From an uncultured Duncaniella sp. (lineage in GTDB: Bacteria; Bacteroidota; Bacteroidia; Bacteroidales; Muribaculaceae): a DNA stretch of 64,000 nt. Both the position numbers and the translations under genes were made by a program. The notes beneath the pieces were generated by a model that saw only the letters and a program-made list of their open reading frames with translations, was not told the origin of the DNA and ran no database searches. Of the stretch, positions 16,541 to 25,195 are shown piece by piece; position 1 is the first letter of the stretch, and every line of letters starts with the position of its first letter. The DNA lies in the NCBI GenBank assembly GCA_958352885.1, contig CATWQI010000012.1, forward strand, positions 1-64,000, given 5' to 3'.

Positions 16541-17368
16541 ATGGCAAAGAGTGTATACATAGTCACAGGAGCTACAGGAGGTATAGGGAAGGCTATAGTT
16601 GAGGAATTGTGTGACAGACTGGAGGTTGAAACCGTTATTCTCGCTTGTCGGAATGTGGGAAAGGCATCATTACTCGCTGCCGGTATGAAAGCTGTTTATC
16701 CTGACAAGGAAATACTGGCAATGCCGTTGGATTTGGAATCGTTTGTTTCAGTAAAGGCTTTTGCGGAAGAGGTTATCGTTCGTAGGTGGACTGTCAAGGC
16801 TTTGATCCATAATGCCGGGACAATGCCATCCGATGTGCGTGTTACCGATGACGGATTTGAATCAGCTACACAGACAAATTTTATGTCGCCGATGCTTCTC
16901 ACCGAGTTGTTGGCTGACCGATTGTGCCAGGGTGCAAGTGTGGTTTTTACCACATCCATGACACGGCGCATAGCCCGATTCAGCCCGGAATGGAGAAGCC
17001 TTTCAATCAATCGTCACAATAGGTTTGTAACGTATGGCAGAAGTAAGAAGATGCTTACAGCCTATGCGCTCATGTTGTCTGAGCGGCTGCATGAAGCCGG
17101 CGTGCGTGTCAATTGTTCCGACCCGTGGATAGTTGATACGGGAATGATAACCATGGGTAATAGATTTGTGGACTGGCTTAGTCGTGTTTTATTCCGACCG
17201 TTAGTATATACCCCTCGTCAGGGTGCCGAGTCGGCGATTGCTGCGCTTGATACTAAATCGACTGCTCGGATTTTTACATTGAGACACAGTTCGGCTATTC
17301 CGTTGTCATACGGGTCGGAATATATTAGGAAATTGATTGGAGATGCCTGTCGGTTGGTTCTGCATTGA
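16541..17368 (+). CDS. short-chain dehydrogenase/reductase (candidate hydroxysteroid dehydrogenase 2)
   Basis: A 275-residue SDR with TGATGGIG at 9-16, HNAG at 90-93, Ser139 and the Tyr165-x-x-x-Lys169 pair in YGRSK. It resembles the retinol-dehydrogenase-like SDR group: ILACRN after strand 2, and an active-site region with an inserted loop before the Tyr. It is last gene of the tightly packed SRD5A-OYE-SDR-SDR set. With two different SDRs the operon could interconvert a hydroxyl with both stereochemistries or act at two positions; this is inference. Confidence 0.78.
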   Translation: MAKSVYIVTGATGGIGKAIVEELCDRLEVETVILACRNVGKASLLAAGMKAVYPDKEILAMPLDLESFVSVKAFAEEVIVRRWTVKALIHNAGTMPSDVRVTDDGFESATQTNFMSPMLLTELLADRLCQGASVVFTTSMTRRIARFSPEWRSLSINRHNRFVTYGRSKKMLTAYALMLSERLHEAGVRVNCSDPWIVDTGMITMGNRFVDWLSRVLFRPLVYTPRQGAESAIAALDTKSTARIFTLRHSSAIPLSYGSEYIRKLIGDACRLVLH

Positions 17369-17493
17369 TACCTCCTTCAAATGTGTTGATGTCGGATAGC
17401 ATCTGGGGGGTATAGTTATATACACGCATTTAAATTTATACATCCCCTGAGAGTTACTTGATTATTTGTGTGGATATTCGGAAGAATTTGATT

Positions 17494-17502
17494 AATTTTG
17501 CA
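17494..17502 (+). promoter_or_regulatory. putative -7 element before the Wzi-like gene
   Basis: TAATTTTGC matches the Bacteroidota -7 box about 23 bases before the start codon at 17526. The -33 region has only TGTG at the right distance. It suggests that transcription restarts here after the reductase operon. Confidence 0.45.
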
Positions 17503-17525
17503 ATATAACTCATCCGATACCGGCA

Positions 17526-19049
17526 ATGAAGATAGTAAATCGAGAGATACTTCTGATGGCGTTCTCTATGATGCTGATTCCGTTGGCGTCATGGGGGATA
17601 TACCCTCTTAACTATGAAGCGTCTTTTACAGCTGGAGGGGGAAGTGGTGATTTCTCGCCATATTACATATCGTCGCTTCGGCACGGACGTGTTACCCAGC
17701 GATATAACGCTCAGGTGGAAGCATGTGTCTGGAAGCCGGTCGAGAATGGAAACCGGTTTGACTACGGTTTTGGATTGGATATTGCCGGAGGCTACGCATC
17801 AAAGACGGACTATGAGCGATATAGTCCGGAGAAAGGATGGTTTAAACATGCTCTTGCTCTGTCACCGCTATGGATTCAGCAGCTTTACGGGAAAATCAAG
17901 TACCGTGGATTGTTTCTTACAGCCGGTATGAAAGAGCGTGAATCAGCATTGCTTAACCGGAATCTAACGAGCGGAGACGTGATAGAGAGCGGGAATGCCC
18001 GTCCTATTCCGCAGGTCCGAGCCGGATTCGTGGATTTTCAGGATATCCCATTTACTGATGGCTGGGTACAGATTCAGGGTGAAGTCGGCTATGGAAAGTT
18101 TGTAGACAACGACTGGAATGATAACCATTACAACTTCTATAACTACCATATAGTCGATGGTGAGTGGTACAACTATAAACGTTGCTACTTCCGGTCTATG
18201 CCGTCGCAACCATTCTCGGTTACATTCGGGATGCAAGCAGCCGGAATATTTGGCGGAGAGGAGAAAATATATCGTAACGGTCAGCTTTCACGCACCATTA
18301 ACTATCCTGTGAAATTCAAGACATTTATCAAAATGCTTGTCCCTACACAGGATGGAGGGGAGGGGTTCTATACAGGTGAGCATCTCGGGTCGTGGGATAT
18401 GAAAGCCCGTTATCGTCTGAAATCGGGTGCGGAATTTGCCGCTTATTTTTCCTGGCTCTGGACGGATGGTTCCGGCATAGGGAAACTCAATGGCTGGGAT
18501 GGTTTATGGGGTATAGAATATAAGTCGGCTACCAAAGGTATACTCAATGGAGCCGTGATTGAGTATATGGATTATACAAACCAAAGCGGACCGATACATT
18601 TCGCCCCGGCTGACCATGATGGTGTGACTATCACTGGTCATGCATCCGGCGCGGATGATTATTATAATAATACGGCACATCGTTCGTATGCCAATTATGG
18701 TATGGCTATTGGTTCACCGGCATTTATGGCTCCGATATATAATCTCAACGGCTATCCGGCGTTCATGGCGAATGCGATGCGAGGCATACATGTCGGTGTG
18801 GAAGGAGCTGTTACCGATGATATTGACTACCGGGTCAAAGCCGGATACCGTAAGGCATGGGGGAGCGGTAAGGTGCTTCTTCCTGTCCCGATTAATTCAA
18901 CTTCGGTAATGGTTGAGGCTGTATGGCGGGTCCGTAATCTGAAGGGTCTCTCTGTGACCGGACAGATTGAAGTTGACCGTGGCTCGATGCCTTGTAATAT
19001 GGCGGGAGCATTGGTTTCAGTCCGTTATGACGGTGTGCTTAATTTATGA
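17526..19049 (+). CDS. capsule assembly Wzi-family outer-membrane protein
   Basis: A 507-residue protein with a signal peptide (cleavage near residue 24). Alternating aromatic strands indicate an outer-membrane beta-barrel, as in Wzi, which anchors capsule polysaccharide to the cell surface. Recognisable pieces are YYISSLRHGRVTQ near the N terminus, WNDNHYNFYNYH in the centre, and a C terminus that ends on a strand (VSVRYDGVLNL). The next genes code for a lipoprotein and nonulosonic-acid enzymes, which supports a role in surface glycans. Confidence 0.75.
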   Translation: MKIVNREILLMAFSMMLIPLASWGIYPLNYEASFTAGGGSGDFSPYYISSLRHGRVTQRYNAQVEACVWKPVENGNRFDYGFGLDIAGGYASKTDYERYSPEKGWFKHALALSPLWIQQLYGKIKYRGLFLTAGMKERESALLNRNLTSGDVIESGNARPIPQVRAGFVDFQDIPFTDGWVQIQGEVGYGKFVDNDWNDNHYNFYNYHIVDGEWYNYKRCYFRSMPSQPFSVTFGMQAAGIFGGEEKIYRNGQLSRTINYPVKFKTFIKMLVPTQDGGEGFYTGEHLGSWDMKARYRLKSGAEFAAYFSWLWTDGSGIGKLNGWDGLWGIEYKSATKGILNGAVIEYMDYTNQSGPIHFAPADHDGVTITGHASGADDYYNNTAHRSYANYGMAIGSPAFMAPIYNLNGYPAFMANAMRGIHVGVEGAVTDDIDYRVKAGYRKAWGSGKVLLPVPINSTSVMVEAVWRVRNLKGLSVTGQIEVDRGSMPCNMAGALVSVRYDGVLNL

Positions 19050-19064
19050 ATACAGTACAGAGCT

Positions 19065-19520
19065 ATGAGGTTGATTCAAAAGATACTGATTATACTTGTC
19101 GCCGGATTCATATCTGCCGGATGCACCAGAAACAATGGTGATATCGGAGATTTGTTCGGTGACTGGAGACTTGATACTCTGACTGCCGACGGACTTGAAC
19201 TGGAATTGTACAATGGAGATGTCGAGGTTTATACCTGGGCATTCCAGAGCAATATAGTGCGTATTCAGGAAATATTCACATATATGGATTTTTCTGACTA
19301 CATTGGCACGTGGAGGCGTGATGGCGATGTGATTATACTCGATTTTACTCATCATGCCGATTATGGGGACGAGAATTTCTCTCCACCCGAAGATTTGCAT
19401 CTGGTGGAGCACGGAGTCACCAAACTTGATATCATGAGGCTTGATTCCAGGAAATTGCAGGTAAGTTATCGTGGTGAGGATGGAGTAGAGTATATGTATT
19501 TCCTACATAAAGTTCCATAA
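19065..19520 (+). CDS. lipocalin-like domain lipoprotein
   Basis: A 151-residue lipoprotein with a signal ending FISAGC (Cys19). A small beta-rich domain follows, with the lipocalin-like start GDWRLDTL and IIDF/YMYFLH-type strands. It starts 15 bp after the Wzi-like gene, so the two are probably co-transcribed. No enzymatic motif is visible; a structural or ligand-binding role at the envelope is likely. Confidence 0.6.
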   Translation: MRLIQKILIILVAGFISAGCTRNNGDIGDLFGDWRLDTLTADGLELELYNGDVEVYTWAFQSNIVRIQEIFTYMDFSDYIGTWRRDGDVIILDFTHHADYGDENFSPPEDLHLVEHGVTKLDIMRLDSRKLQVSYRGEDGVEYMYFLHKVP

Positions 19521-19549
19521 TTAATAAAAGAATATTCAAAACATTAAAT

Positions 19550-20539
19550 ATGACTAATCAGAAGGAAAAAGTGCTTGTGACCGGAGCGGACGGTTTTATC
19601 GGGTCTCACCTTGTTGAGGCTTTGCTTGACGAGGGGTACTCGGTAAGGGCGCTTAGCCAATATAATTCATTCAATAATTGGGGATGGCTTGAAGATGTGG
19701 ACAATTCTGACCTGGAAGTGGTGACCGGTGATGTCCGTGACCCGAATTTCTGCCGTCACATAACTGCGGGATGCGCTACTGTCTACCATTTGGCAGCATT
19801 GATAGCTATACCTTACAGTTACGTTGCGCCTGACAGTTATGTGGATACCAATATCAAGGGCACATTGAATATGTGTCAGGCGGCACGTGATTGCGGTGTG
19901 AAAAGACTGGTAGTCACATCGACAAGTGAGGTTTACGGTACTGCAAGATATGTGCCGATTGACGAGAAGCATCCTAAACAGCCCCAGTCTCCTTACAGTG
20001 CCACCAAAATCGGCGCTGACGCGATTGCGCTGAGCTTCTACAACGCTTTTAATCTCCCGGTTGTGGTGGCGCGTCCGTTCAATACATATGGTCCCCGCCA
20101 GAGTGCGCGTGCCATAATACCGACGATTATTACCCAGATAGCCTCCGGTGAGCGGGAGATAAAAGTAGGGGATTTGTCACCGACACGAGACTTTAATTTC
20201 GTGAAGGATACCGCTGCCGGTTTCATCGCTCTTGGCAGAGCTGAGGGTATCGAAGGGAAAGAAATTAATATTGCTACTGGAACGGAAGTGTCTATGAAGG
20301 ACACGCTCGAGACCATAGCTCGACTTATGGGTGAGGATGTGAAGTATGTGGTAGATCCTGCGCGTCTTCGTCCTTCGGGTAGCGAGGTGTTCCGTCTTTG
20401 CGGTGACAACACTCTTATAAAATCGCTTACTGACTGGAGTCCGAGATATGATTTGGAAAAGGGTCTTGCGGAGACGATAGACTGGTTCACCAGAAAAGAG
20501 AATCTCGCAAAGTATAAATCCGGTATTTACAACGTGTGA
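19550..20539 (+). CDS. legB: NAD-dependent sugar 4,6-dehydratase, LegB-like
   Basis: Extended SDR epimerase/dehydratase of 329 residues. In the legionaminic acid pathway LegB converts GDP-GlcNAc to the 4-keto-6-deoxy sugar. It has TGADGFIGSHL at the N terminus, and the segment RALSQYNSFNNWGWLED is distinctive of LegB. The catalytic set is TSTSEVYG and YSATK. The stop overlaps the start of the ATP-grasp gene (TGATG), and the NeuB-like synthase is next. The LegC, LegG and LegF partners are missing from the window, so the symbol rests on sequence pattern alone. Confidence 0.8.
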   Translation: MTNQKEKVLVTGADGFIGSHLVEALLDEGYSVRALSQYNSFNNWGWLEDVDNSDLEVVTGDVRDPNFCRHITAGCATVYHLAALIAIPYSYVAPDSYVDTNIKGTLNMCQAARDCGVKRLVVTSTSEVYGTARYVPIDEKHPKQPQSPYSATKIGADAIALSFYNAFNLPVVVARPFNTYGPRQSARAIIPTIITQIASGEREIKVGDLSPTRDFNFVKDTAAGFIALGRAEGIEGKEINIATGTEVSMKDTLETIARLMGEDVKYVVDPARLRPSGSEVFRLCGDNTLIKSLTDWSPRYDLEKGLAETIDWFTRKENLAKYKSGIYNV

Positions 20540-21495
20540 TGGTGACAGAATCCATAACTCTTAATGTGCTGTTTCTGGGAGGTGCCAAACGTGTGTCTTT
20601 CGGACGCAAGCTTATTGAAGCGGCTGAGAGAAGAGGGCTGAATCTTAAGATATTCAGCTACGAACTTGATTTGGAGGTGCCTGTCGCTGCAATAGGAGAG
20701 GTGATTCCCGGGCGGAAATGGACTGCTCCCGATTTGCTGGAGCATCTTCATGATGTGGTGGACTCATATAAGATTGATGTGGTGCTTCCGTTTGTGGACG
20801 GTGCCGTCGGAGTCGCAGGCTCATATATGGAAGTTTACGGTGATGTCTGGGCTCCTGTAGTAGACCCATCGATGGCTGAAAGATTGTTTGACAAGGTGGA
20901 ATCAGCCAAGATTTTTGAGAAGCATGGTATACCTGTACCTCTCACCGTTTCCGCTGACTGCGAGTTGTTGCCATTGATAGCCAAGCCAAGACACGGTTCT
21001 GCATCAAAGGGTATCAAAGTGATTGAGAATGCCAAGGATTTCAGGAAGATACAGGAATGTGCGGATGACTATCTGATACAGGAATACATACGTAACCGTA
21101 CGGAGTATACTGTGGATTGTTACATATCCATGAGTGGCGAAGTGGTTTGTGTGAGCCCGAGAGTAAGGCTTGAAGTCATAGGCGGCGAAGTGTCAAAGAC
21201 CATGACTGTGGCGGATGAAGAGATATTAGTAGCCTCACGTATGGTCATTGAATCCCTGAACCTTCGAGGTGCGGTCACACTTCAGTTCCTCCGTGATAAG
21301 GATACAGGCAGATTGATGCTTATGGAAATCAATCCGCGCCTTGGCGGTGGAGTTGTATGCTCAATCCATGCCGGAGCCGATATACCAGGCATGATAGTTG
21401 AGGAGGCAATGGGGAAAATCCCTGCCCCGGCGACTGAAATCAAACCCGGAACACTGATTTGTCGTTACTTTGAAGAAGTTGTTTTTAATAAATGA
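20539..21495 (+). CDS. ATP-grasp carboxylate-amine ligase-like protein
   Basis: A 318-residue ATP-grasp enzyme of the carbamoyl-phosphate-synthase-large-subunit type. It shows a Rossmann-like N-terminal domain (VLFLGGAKR), nucleotide-binding IAKPRHGSASKGI and the metal-binding signature LMEINPRLGGGVV. I take the ATG at 20539; the GTG at 20536 would add one residue. Translationally coupled to legB and 9 bp before the NeuB-like gene, it probably modifies a sugar or nonulosonic-acid intermediate by forming an amide or related bond. The exact substrate is unknown. Confidence 0.75.
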   Translation: MVTESITLNVLFLGGAKRVSFGRKLIEAAERRGLNLKIFSYELDLEVPVAAIGEVIPGRKWTAPDLLEHLHDVVDSYKIDVVLPFVDGAVGVAGSYMEVYGDVWAPVVDPSMAERLFDKVESAKIFEKHGIPVPLTVSADCELLPLIAKPRHGSASKGIKVIENAKDFRKIQECADDYLIQEYIRNRTEYTVDCYISMSGEVVCVSPRVRLEVIGGEVSKTMTVADEEILVASRMVIESLNLRGAVTLQFLRDKDTGRLMLMEINPRLGGGVVCSIHAGADIPGMIVEEAMGKIPAPATEIKPGTLICRYFEEVVFNK

Positions 21496-21504
21496 TTTCA
21501 TCTG

Positions 21505-22521
21505 ATGGAAAAATCGAAAGGAAAAATTATTATAATAGCTGAGGCTGGCGTCAACCATAATGCATCAATGGAACTTGCCAGAAAAATGGTTCGTGAAGCA
21601 GCCGCAGCCGGAGCAGACTATGTAAAATTTCAGACGGCTGTTCCGGAACTTGTGATATCGTCGATAGCTCCTAAAGCGGAATATCAGAAGGAGACGACCG
21701 GTAATGAGCAGTCACAACTTGAAATGTGCAAGGCTATCCATTTGCCTCTATCTGCTTATTCCGAGCTTGCACAACTGTGTAAGGAAGTCGGCATCGGTTT
21801 TATGAGCACTCCGTTTGACCTTGTGTCAATAGACACTTTGTCGGAATTGGATATGGATTATTGGAAAATTCCTTCAGGAGAGATCACAAATCTGCCATAC
21901 CTGCGTAAGATAGCCCGAAAAGGAGGGAAAGTCATTCTGTCAACCGGCATGTCGACTCTGGCTGAGGTTGAGGCTGCCGTTGACATTCTTGTTGAAAATG
22001 GTATAAACCGAGGTGATATATATCTGTTGCACTGCACCACCCAGTATCCCACTCCGATGGAGGATGTCAATCTTCTTGCAATGAATGCACTGCGGGCATT
22101 GAATGTAGGAGGAGTCGGTTACAGCGACCATACGGTAGGTATCGAGGTACCGATCGCAGCAGCCGCTTTGGGTGCGACTGTGCTTGAGAAGCATTTTACA
22201 CTCGACAAGTCACTGCCAGGTCCTGACCACAGGGCATCTCTTAATCCGGAGGAACTGGCGAAGATGGTAAAGGCGGTTCGGAATATAGAAATGGCACTTG
22301 GGACAGGAGACAAGGTTGTGGCTGAAAGCGAGCGCCCGAATATTGAAGTTGCCCGTAAAAGCATTGTCGCTGCACGTGATATAAGTCGCGGCGAGGTTTT
22401 CACAGAAGAGAATATAGCGGTCAAGCGTCCGGGTAACGGAGTGTCCCCCATGCTATGGGACGATGTAATAGGGCAGGTTGCCGTTAAGGATTTTCCGTAT
22501 GATTCATTGATAGAAATTTAG
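21505..22521 (+). CDS. nonulosonic acid synthase, NeuB/LegI-like
   Basis: A 338-residue enzyme that condenses phosphoenolpyruvate with an amino-hexose to make a sialic-acid-like nine-carbon sugar. It has a TIM barrel with IIAEAGVNHNASMELA at the N terminus, YVKFQT, WKIPSGEITNLPYLR, HCTTQYP and GYSDHT. A C-terminal SAF (antifreeze-like) domain covers about 280-338 (RKSIVAARDISRGE). Given the adjacent LegB-like gene, legionaminic acid is likelier than Neu5Ac. The rpoN start follows after 6 bp. Confidence 0.88.
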   Translation: MEKSKGKIIIIAEAGVNHNASMELARKMVREAAAAGADYVKFQTAVPELVISSIAPKAEYQKETTGNEQSQLEMCKAIHLPLSAYSELAQLCKEVGIGFMSTPFDLVSIDTLSELDMDYWKIPSGEITNLPYLRKIARKGGKVILSTGMSTLAEVEAAVDILVENGINRGDIYLLHCTTQYPTPMEDVNLLAMNALRALNVGGVGYSDHTVGIEVPIAAAALGATVLEKHFTLDKSLPGPDHRASLNPEELAKMVKAVRNIEMALGTGDKVVAESERPNIEVARKSIVAARDISRGEVFTEENIAVKRPGNGVSPMLWDDVIGQVAVKDFPYDSLIEI

Positions 22522-22527
22522 TAGGGG

Positions 22528-23958
22528 ATGAAAGAGTCATTGAAGCTATCGTTGACGCAGAAATTACAGCAGCGGTTGTCGCCGTTGCAGATGCGTTTTG
22601 TGCGTATGCTTGAAATGAACGGTCCGGAAGTTGAGGATGAGGTCAGACGCGAACTGGATGATAATCCCGCCCTTGAGGTGGCTGACCGAGCTGACAGTAT
22701 TACCGAATCAGACAGCTATGACGAGAGCGCCGAGCAACTTCAAATGGCTGATTACCGTGATGAGGATGATATTCCGACCTACCGGTTGGAGGCTCGTAAT
22801 CATAGCGTTAATGATGAGTATTTTGAGCCGGTGGCAGTGGCTGAGGTGAATTCCATGATGGATAGTCTGATGGCTCAACTCTCAGAGACTGATATGCCTG
22901 AATCGCAGCTGGCTGTGGCAAGATACATAATAGGCAATATAGATGACAACGGGTACCTGACAAGAACGCTCTCTCAGCTTCTTGATGACTTGGCCTTCAA
23001 TGCCGGGCTGGAGATAACGATGGATGAGCTCCGCAGCGTGTTCAACCGAATCCGCGAACTCGACCCCCCCGGTATATGTGCGTTGGATTTGCGTGATTGC
23101 CTTGTGCTTCAGCTAAAACGTTTGCCTGTCACTAAGGAAAACAGTCTGGCACTTGAAATCGTAGAGCATTACTTCGACATATTTTCCCTGCGCCATTATG
23201 ACCGGCTTAAAAGCATGCTGGGGGTTGATAAGGATGAACTTCAGCGGGCAGTTTCAGTGATAAGGGGGCTTGACCCCAAGCCTGGCAGTCATTTTGGCGG
23301 AAGCGATGCAGAGGATAAATCCCGACATATAATACCCGATTTCAATGTTGAGGTCGAGGGAAATGTGTTGACCTTGACTTTGGTCAATAATATTCCCGAC
23401 CTTGTTATCGAGGAGAGTTTTGTGTCGGACGGAGAGACGTTTGCCGGCACAAGTGCCGGTCGCAACAATGAGGCGATGGCGTTCATCTCACGCAAGAGGG
23501 ACGAGGCGGCAGGATTTATCGAGTTGTTGAGACTCAGGCAGGAGACCCTTTACAAGGTCATGTCGGCGATCGTCAGATGGCAGCATGATTTTTTTGTGAC
23601 AGAGGATGAGAGCAAATTGCGTCCGATGATATTGAAGGATATCGCCAATAAGACAGGATATGACCTTTCAGTGATTTCAAGGGCTACCGCGGGAAAGTAT
23701 GTGGCCACTCCGGGTGGAATATATCCGTTGAAATTCTTTTTCAACGAGCGTGTCAATGACTCGGATGACACATCTTCAAGGGAAATACTTGCGGTTATAA
23801 AGAATCTGGTCGATAATGAGGACCGGGCTCATCCGCTTAATGATGATGCCATTATGAGATTGCTGCATGACAGAGGATATGAAATAGCGAGACGGACGGT
23901 GGCTAAGTACCGTGAGCGTCTTAATATCCCGATTGCACGTTTACGGAAAGAAATTTGA
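22528..23958 (+). CDS. rpoN: RNA polymerase sigma-54 factor
   Basis: A 476-residue sigma-54. Region I is the Gln/Leu-rich N terminus (LSLTQKLQQRLSPLQMRFVRMLEMN). An acidic region II follows, then a core-binding region with LDPPGICALDLRDCLVLQL. The C terminus carries the RpoN box ARRTVAKYRERL, which reads the -24 promoter element. It starts 6 bp after the NeuB-like gene, although its own conserved neighbours are the PAP2-like, purE and ispG genes downstream. Confidence 0.95.
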   Translation: MKESLKLSLTQKLQQRLSPLQMRFVRMLEMNGPEVEDEVRRELDDNPALEVADRADSITESDSYDESAEQLQMADYRDEDDIPTYRLEARNHSVNDEYFEPVAVAEVNSMMDSLMAQLSETDMPESQLAVARYIIGNIDDNGYLTRTLSQLLDDLAFNAGLEITMDELRSVFNRIRELDPPGICALDLRDCLVLQLKRLPVTKENSLALEIVEHYFDIFSLRHYDRLKSMLGVDKDELQRAVSVIRGLDPKPGSHFGGSDAEDKSRHIIPDFNVEVEGNVLTLTLVNNIPDLVIEESFVSDGETFAGTSAGRNNEAMAFISRKRDEAAGFIELLRLRQETLYKVMSAIVRWQHDFFVTEDESKLRPMILKDIANKTGYDLSVISRATAGKYVATPGGIYPLKFFFNERVNDSDDTSSREILAVIKNLVDNEDRAHPLNDDAIMRLLHDRGYEIARRTVAKYRERLNIPIARLRKEI

Positions 23959-23980
23959 CGCACTTATACGTTTAGAATAT

Positions 23981-24589
23981 ATGAAAAGAATCTCACAGAT
24001 ACTTTCGGCGTTATTCTCGCCGCTGCTGGTGCCGGCTTATGGGATGGCTCTCGCCGGATTTCTTACCATCCTGCACTTGCTTCCGCTCTCGTTGCTATGG
24101 ACGGCTATAGGTATCACGTTTGTGATTACGTGCCTGATTCCTGTATCGGCTATTGTGTCGATGTATCGTGCCGGTTTCATCAAGGAGCCAGGATTGAACG
24201 ACAGGACAGAGCGTACAGTTCCGTATGTAGTAACGATACTGTGCTATATAGGGTGCGGCTTTTTCTTTTACAAGGCTAACGCACCGCTGTGGCTGCCGAT
24301 GTTTTTTGTCGGTGGCGCATTGGCATGTGTGATTAATACAGTGGTGAACCGGTGGTGGAAAATCAGTGCCCATGCAGCTGCCATGGGAGGACTCGTCGCA
24401 TTGATGTTTCGTATTGTGGCCTCCCACTATGCATTGTATAATATGAATGTATGGCTTTCCTGCATCATTATAGTGTCCGGTCTTGTTATGACTGCCCGTA
24501 TATATCTCGGACGCCATACGCTCTGGCAGGTGATACTTGGTTTTGCCAACGGCTTCATATGCGTGTATCTTCTGTCGATGATTCATTGA
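23981..24589 (+). CDS. PAP2-like integral membrane protein
   Basis: A 202-residue protein with about six predicted membrane helices. The C-terminal part (ISAHAAAMGGLVALM and IYLGRHTLWQVILGFANGF) resembles the histidine-containing motifs of PAP2-type lipid phosphatases, but the N-terminal KX6RP motif is not clear, so activity is uncertain. I use the ATG at 23981 because the longer frame from 23912 overlaps the end of rpoN without adding anything recognisable. Confidence 0.6.
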   Translation: MKRISQILSALFSPLLVPAYGMALAGFLTILHLLPLSLLWTAIGITFVITCLIPVSAIVSMYRAGFIKEPGLNDRTERTVPYVVTILCYIGCGFFFYKANAPLWLPMFFVGGALACVINTVVNRWWKISAHAAAMGGLVALMFRIVASHYALYNMNVWLSCIIIVSGLVMTARIYLGRHTLWQVILGFANGFICVYLLSMIH

Positions 24590-24642
24590 GCGTACAGATT
24601 TCTTGCTAATTAGAAAAAAGGAATAAAATAATTACTATAATT

Positions 24643-25149
24643 ATGAAACCAATCGTTAGTATTATCATGGGGAGTACAAGTGACCTTCCCATACTTAAAA
24701 AGGCGGCTGATTTTTTGAATCAGATGGAGGTGCCTTTTGAAATGAATGCTCTTTCAGCCCACCGTACCCCCAGAGAGGTAGAAGAGTTCGCGTGCGGTGC
24801 TCGTGAACGTGGTATCAAGGTCATAATTGCTGCCGCAGGTATGGCTGCCGCATTGCCGGGCGTGATAGCGGCTATGACTCCACTGCCGGTTATCGGCATA
24901 CCTATTAATTCGACTCTTGACGGAGTTGACGCACTTTATTCTATCGTGCAGATGCCTCCGGGTATATCAGTTGCGACCGTGGGTATTAATGCCGGCATGA
25001 ACGCTGCTGTGATGGCAGTGCAGATACTTTCGCTCGGTGACTCCGAACTTGCTGCCAGATTTGACAAATACAGGTCTACGCTTTCACAGAAAATTGTCAA
25101 GGCAAACGAGGAGCTGAAGGATGTAAAGTATGATTTTAAAGTAGATTAA
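24643..25149 (+). CDS. purE: N5-carboxyaminoimidazole ribonucleotide mutase
   Basis: Class I PurE of 168 residues, which moves the carboxyl group in N5-CAIR to make CAIR during purine synthesis. It shows the substrate-binding MGSTSDLP near the N terminus, SAHRTP with the catalytic His, and AAGMAAALPGV. The length is normal. It precedes ispG by 46 bp in the same direction. Confidence 0.95.
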   Translation: MKPIVSIIMGSTSDLPILKKAADFLNQMEVPFEMNALSAHRTPREVEEFACGARERGIKVIIAAAGMAAALPGVIAAMTPLPVIGIPINSTLDGVDALYSIVQMPPGISVATVGINAGMNAAVMAVQILSLGDSELAARFDKYRSTLSQKIVKANEELKDVKYDFKVD

Positions 25150-25195
25150 TGGTTTCTGCCCCCTACCGGACAGAGGCAAATATATACAGTAAGCA

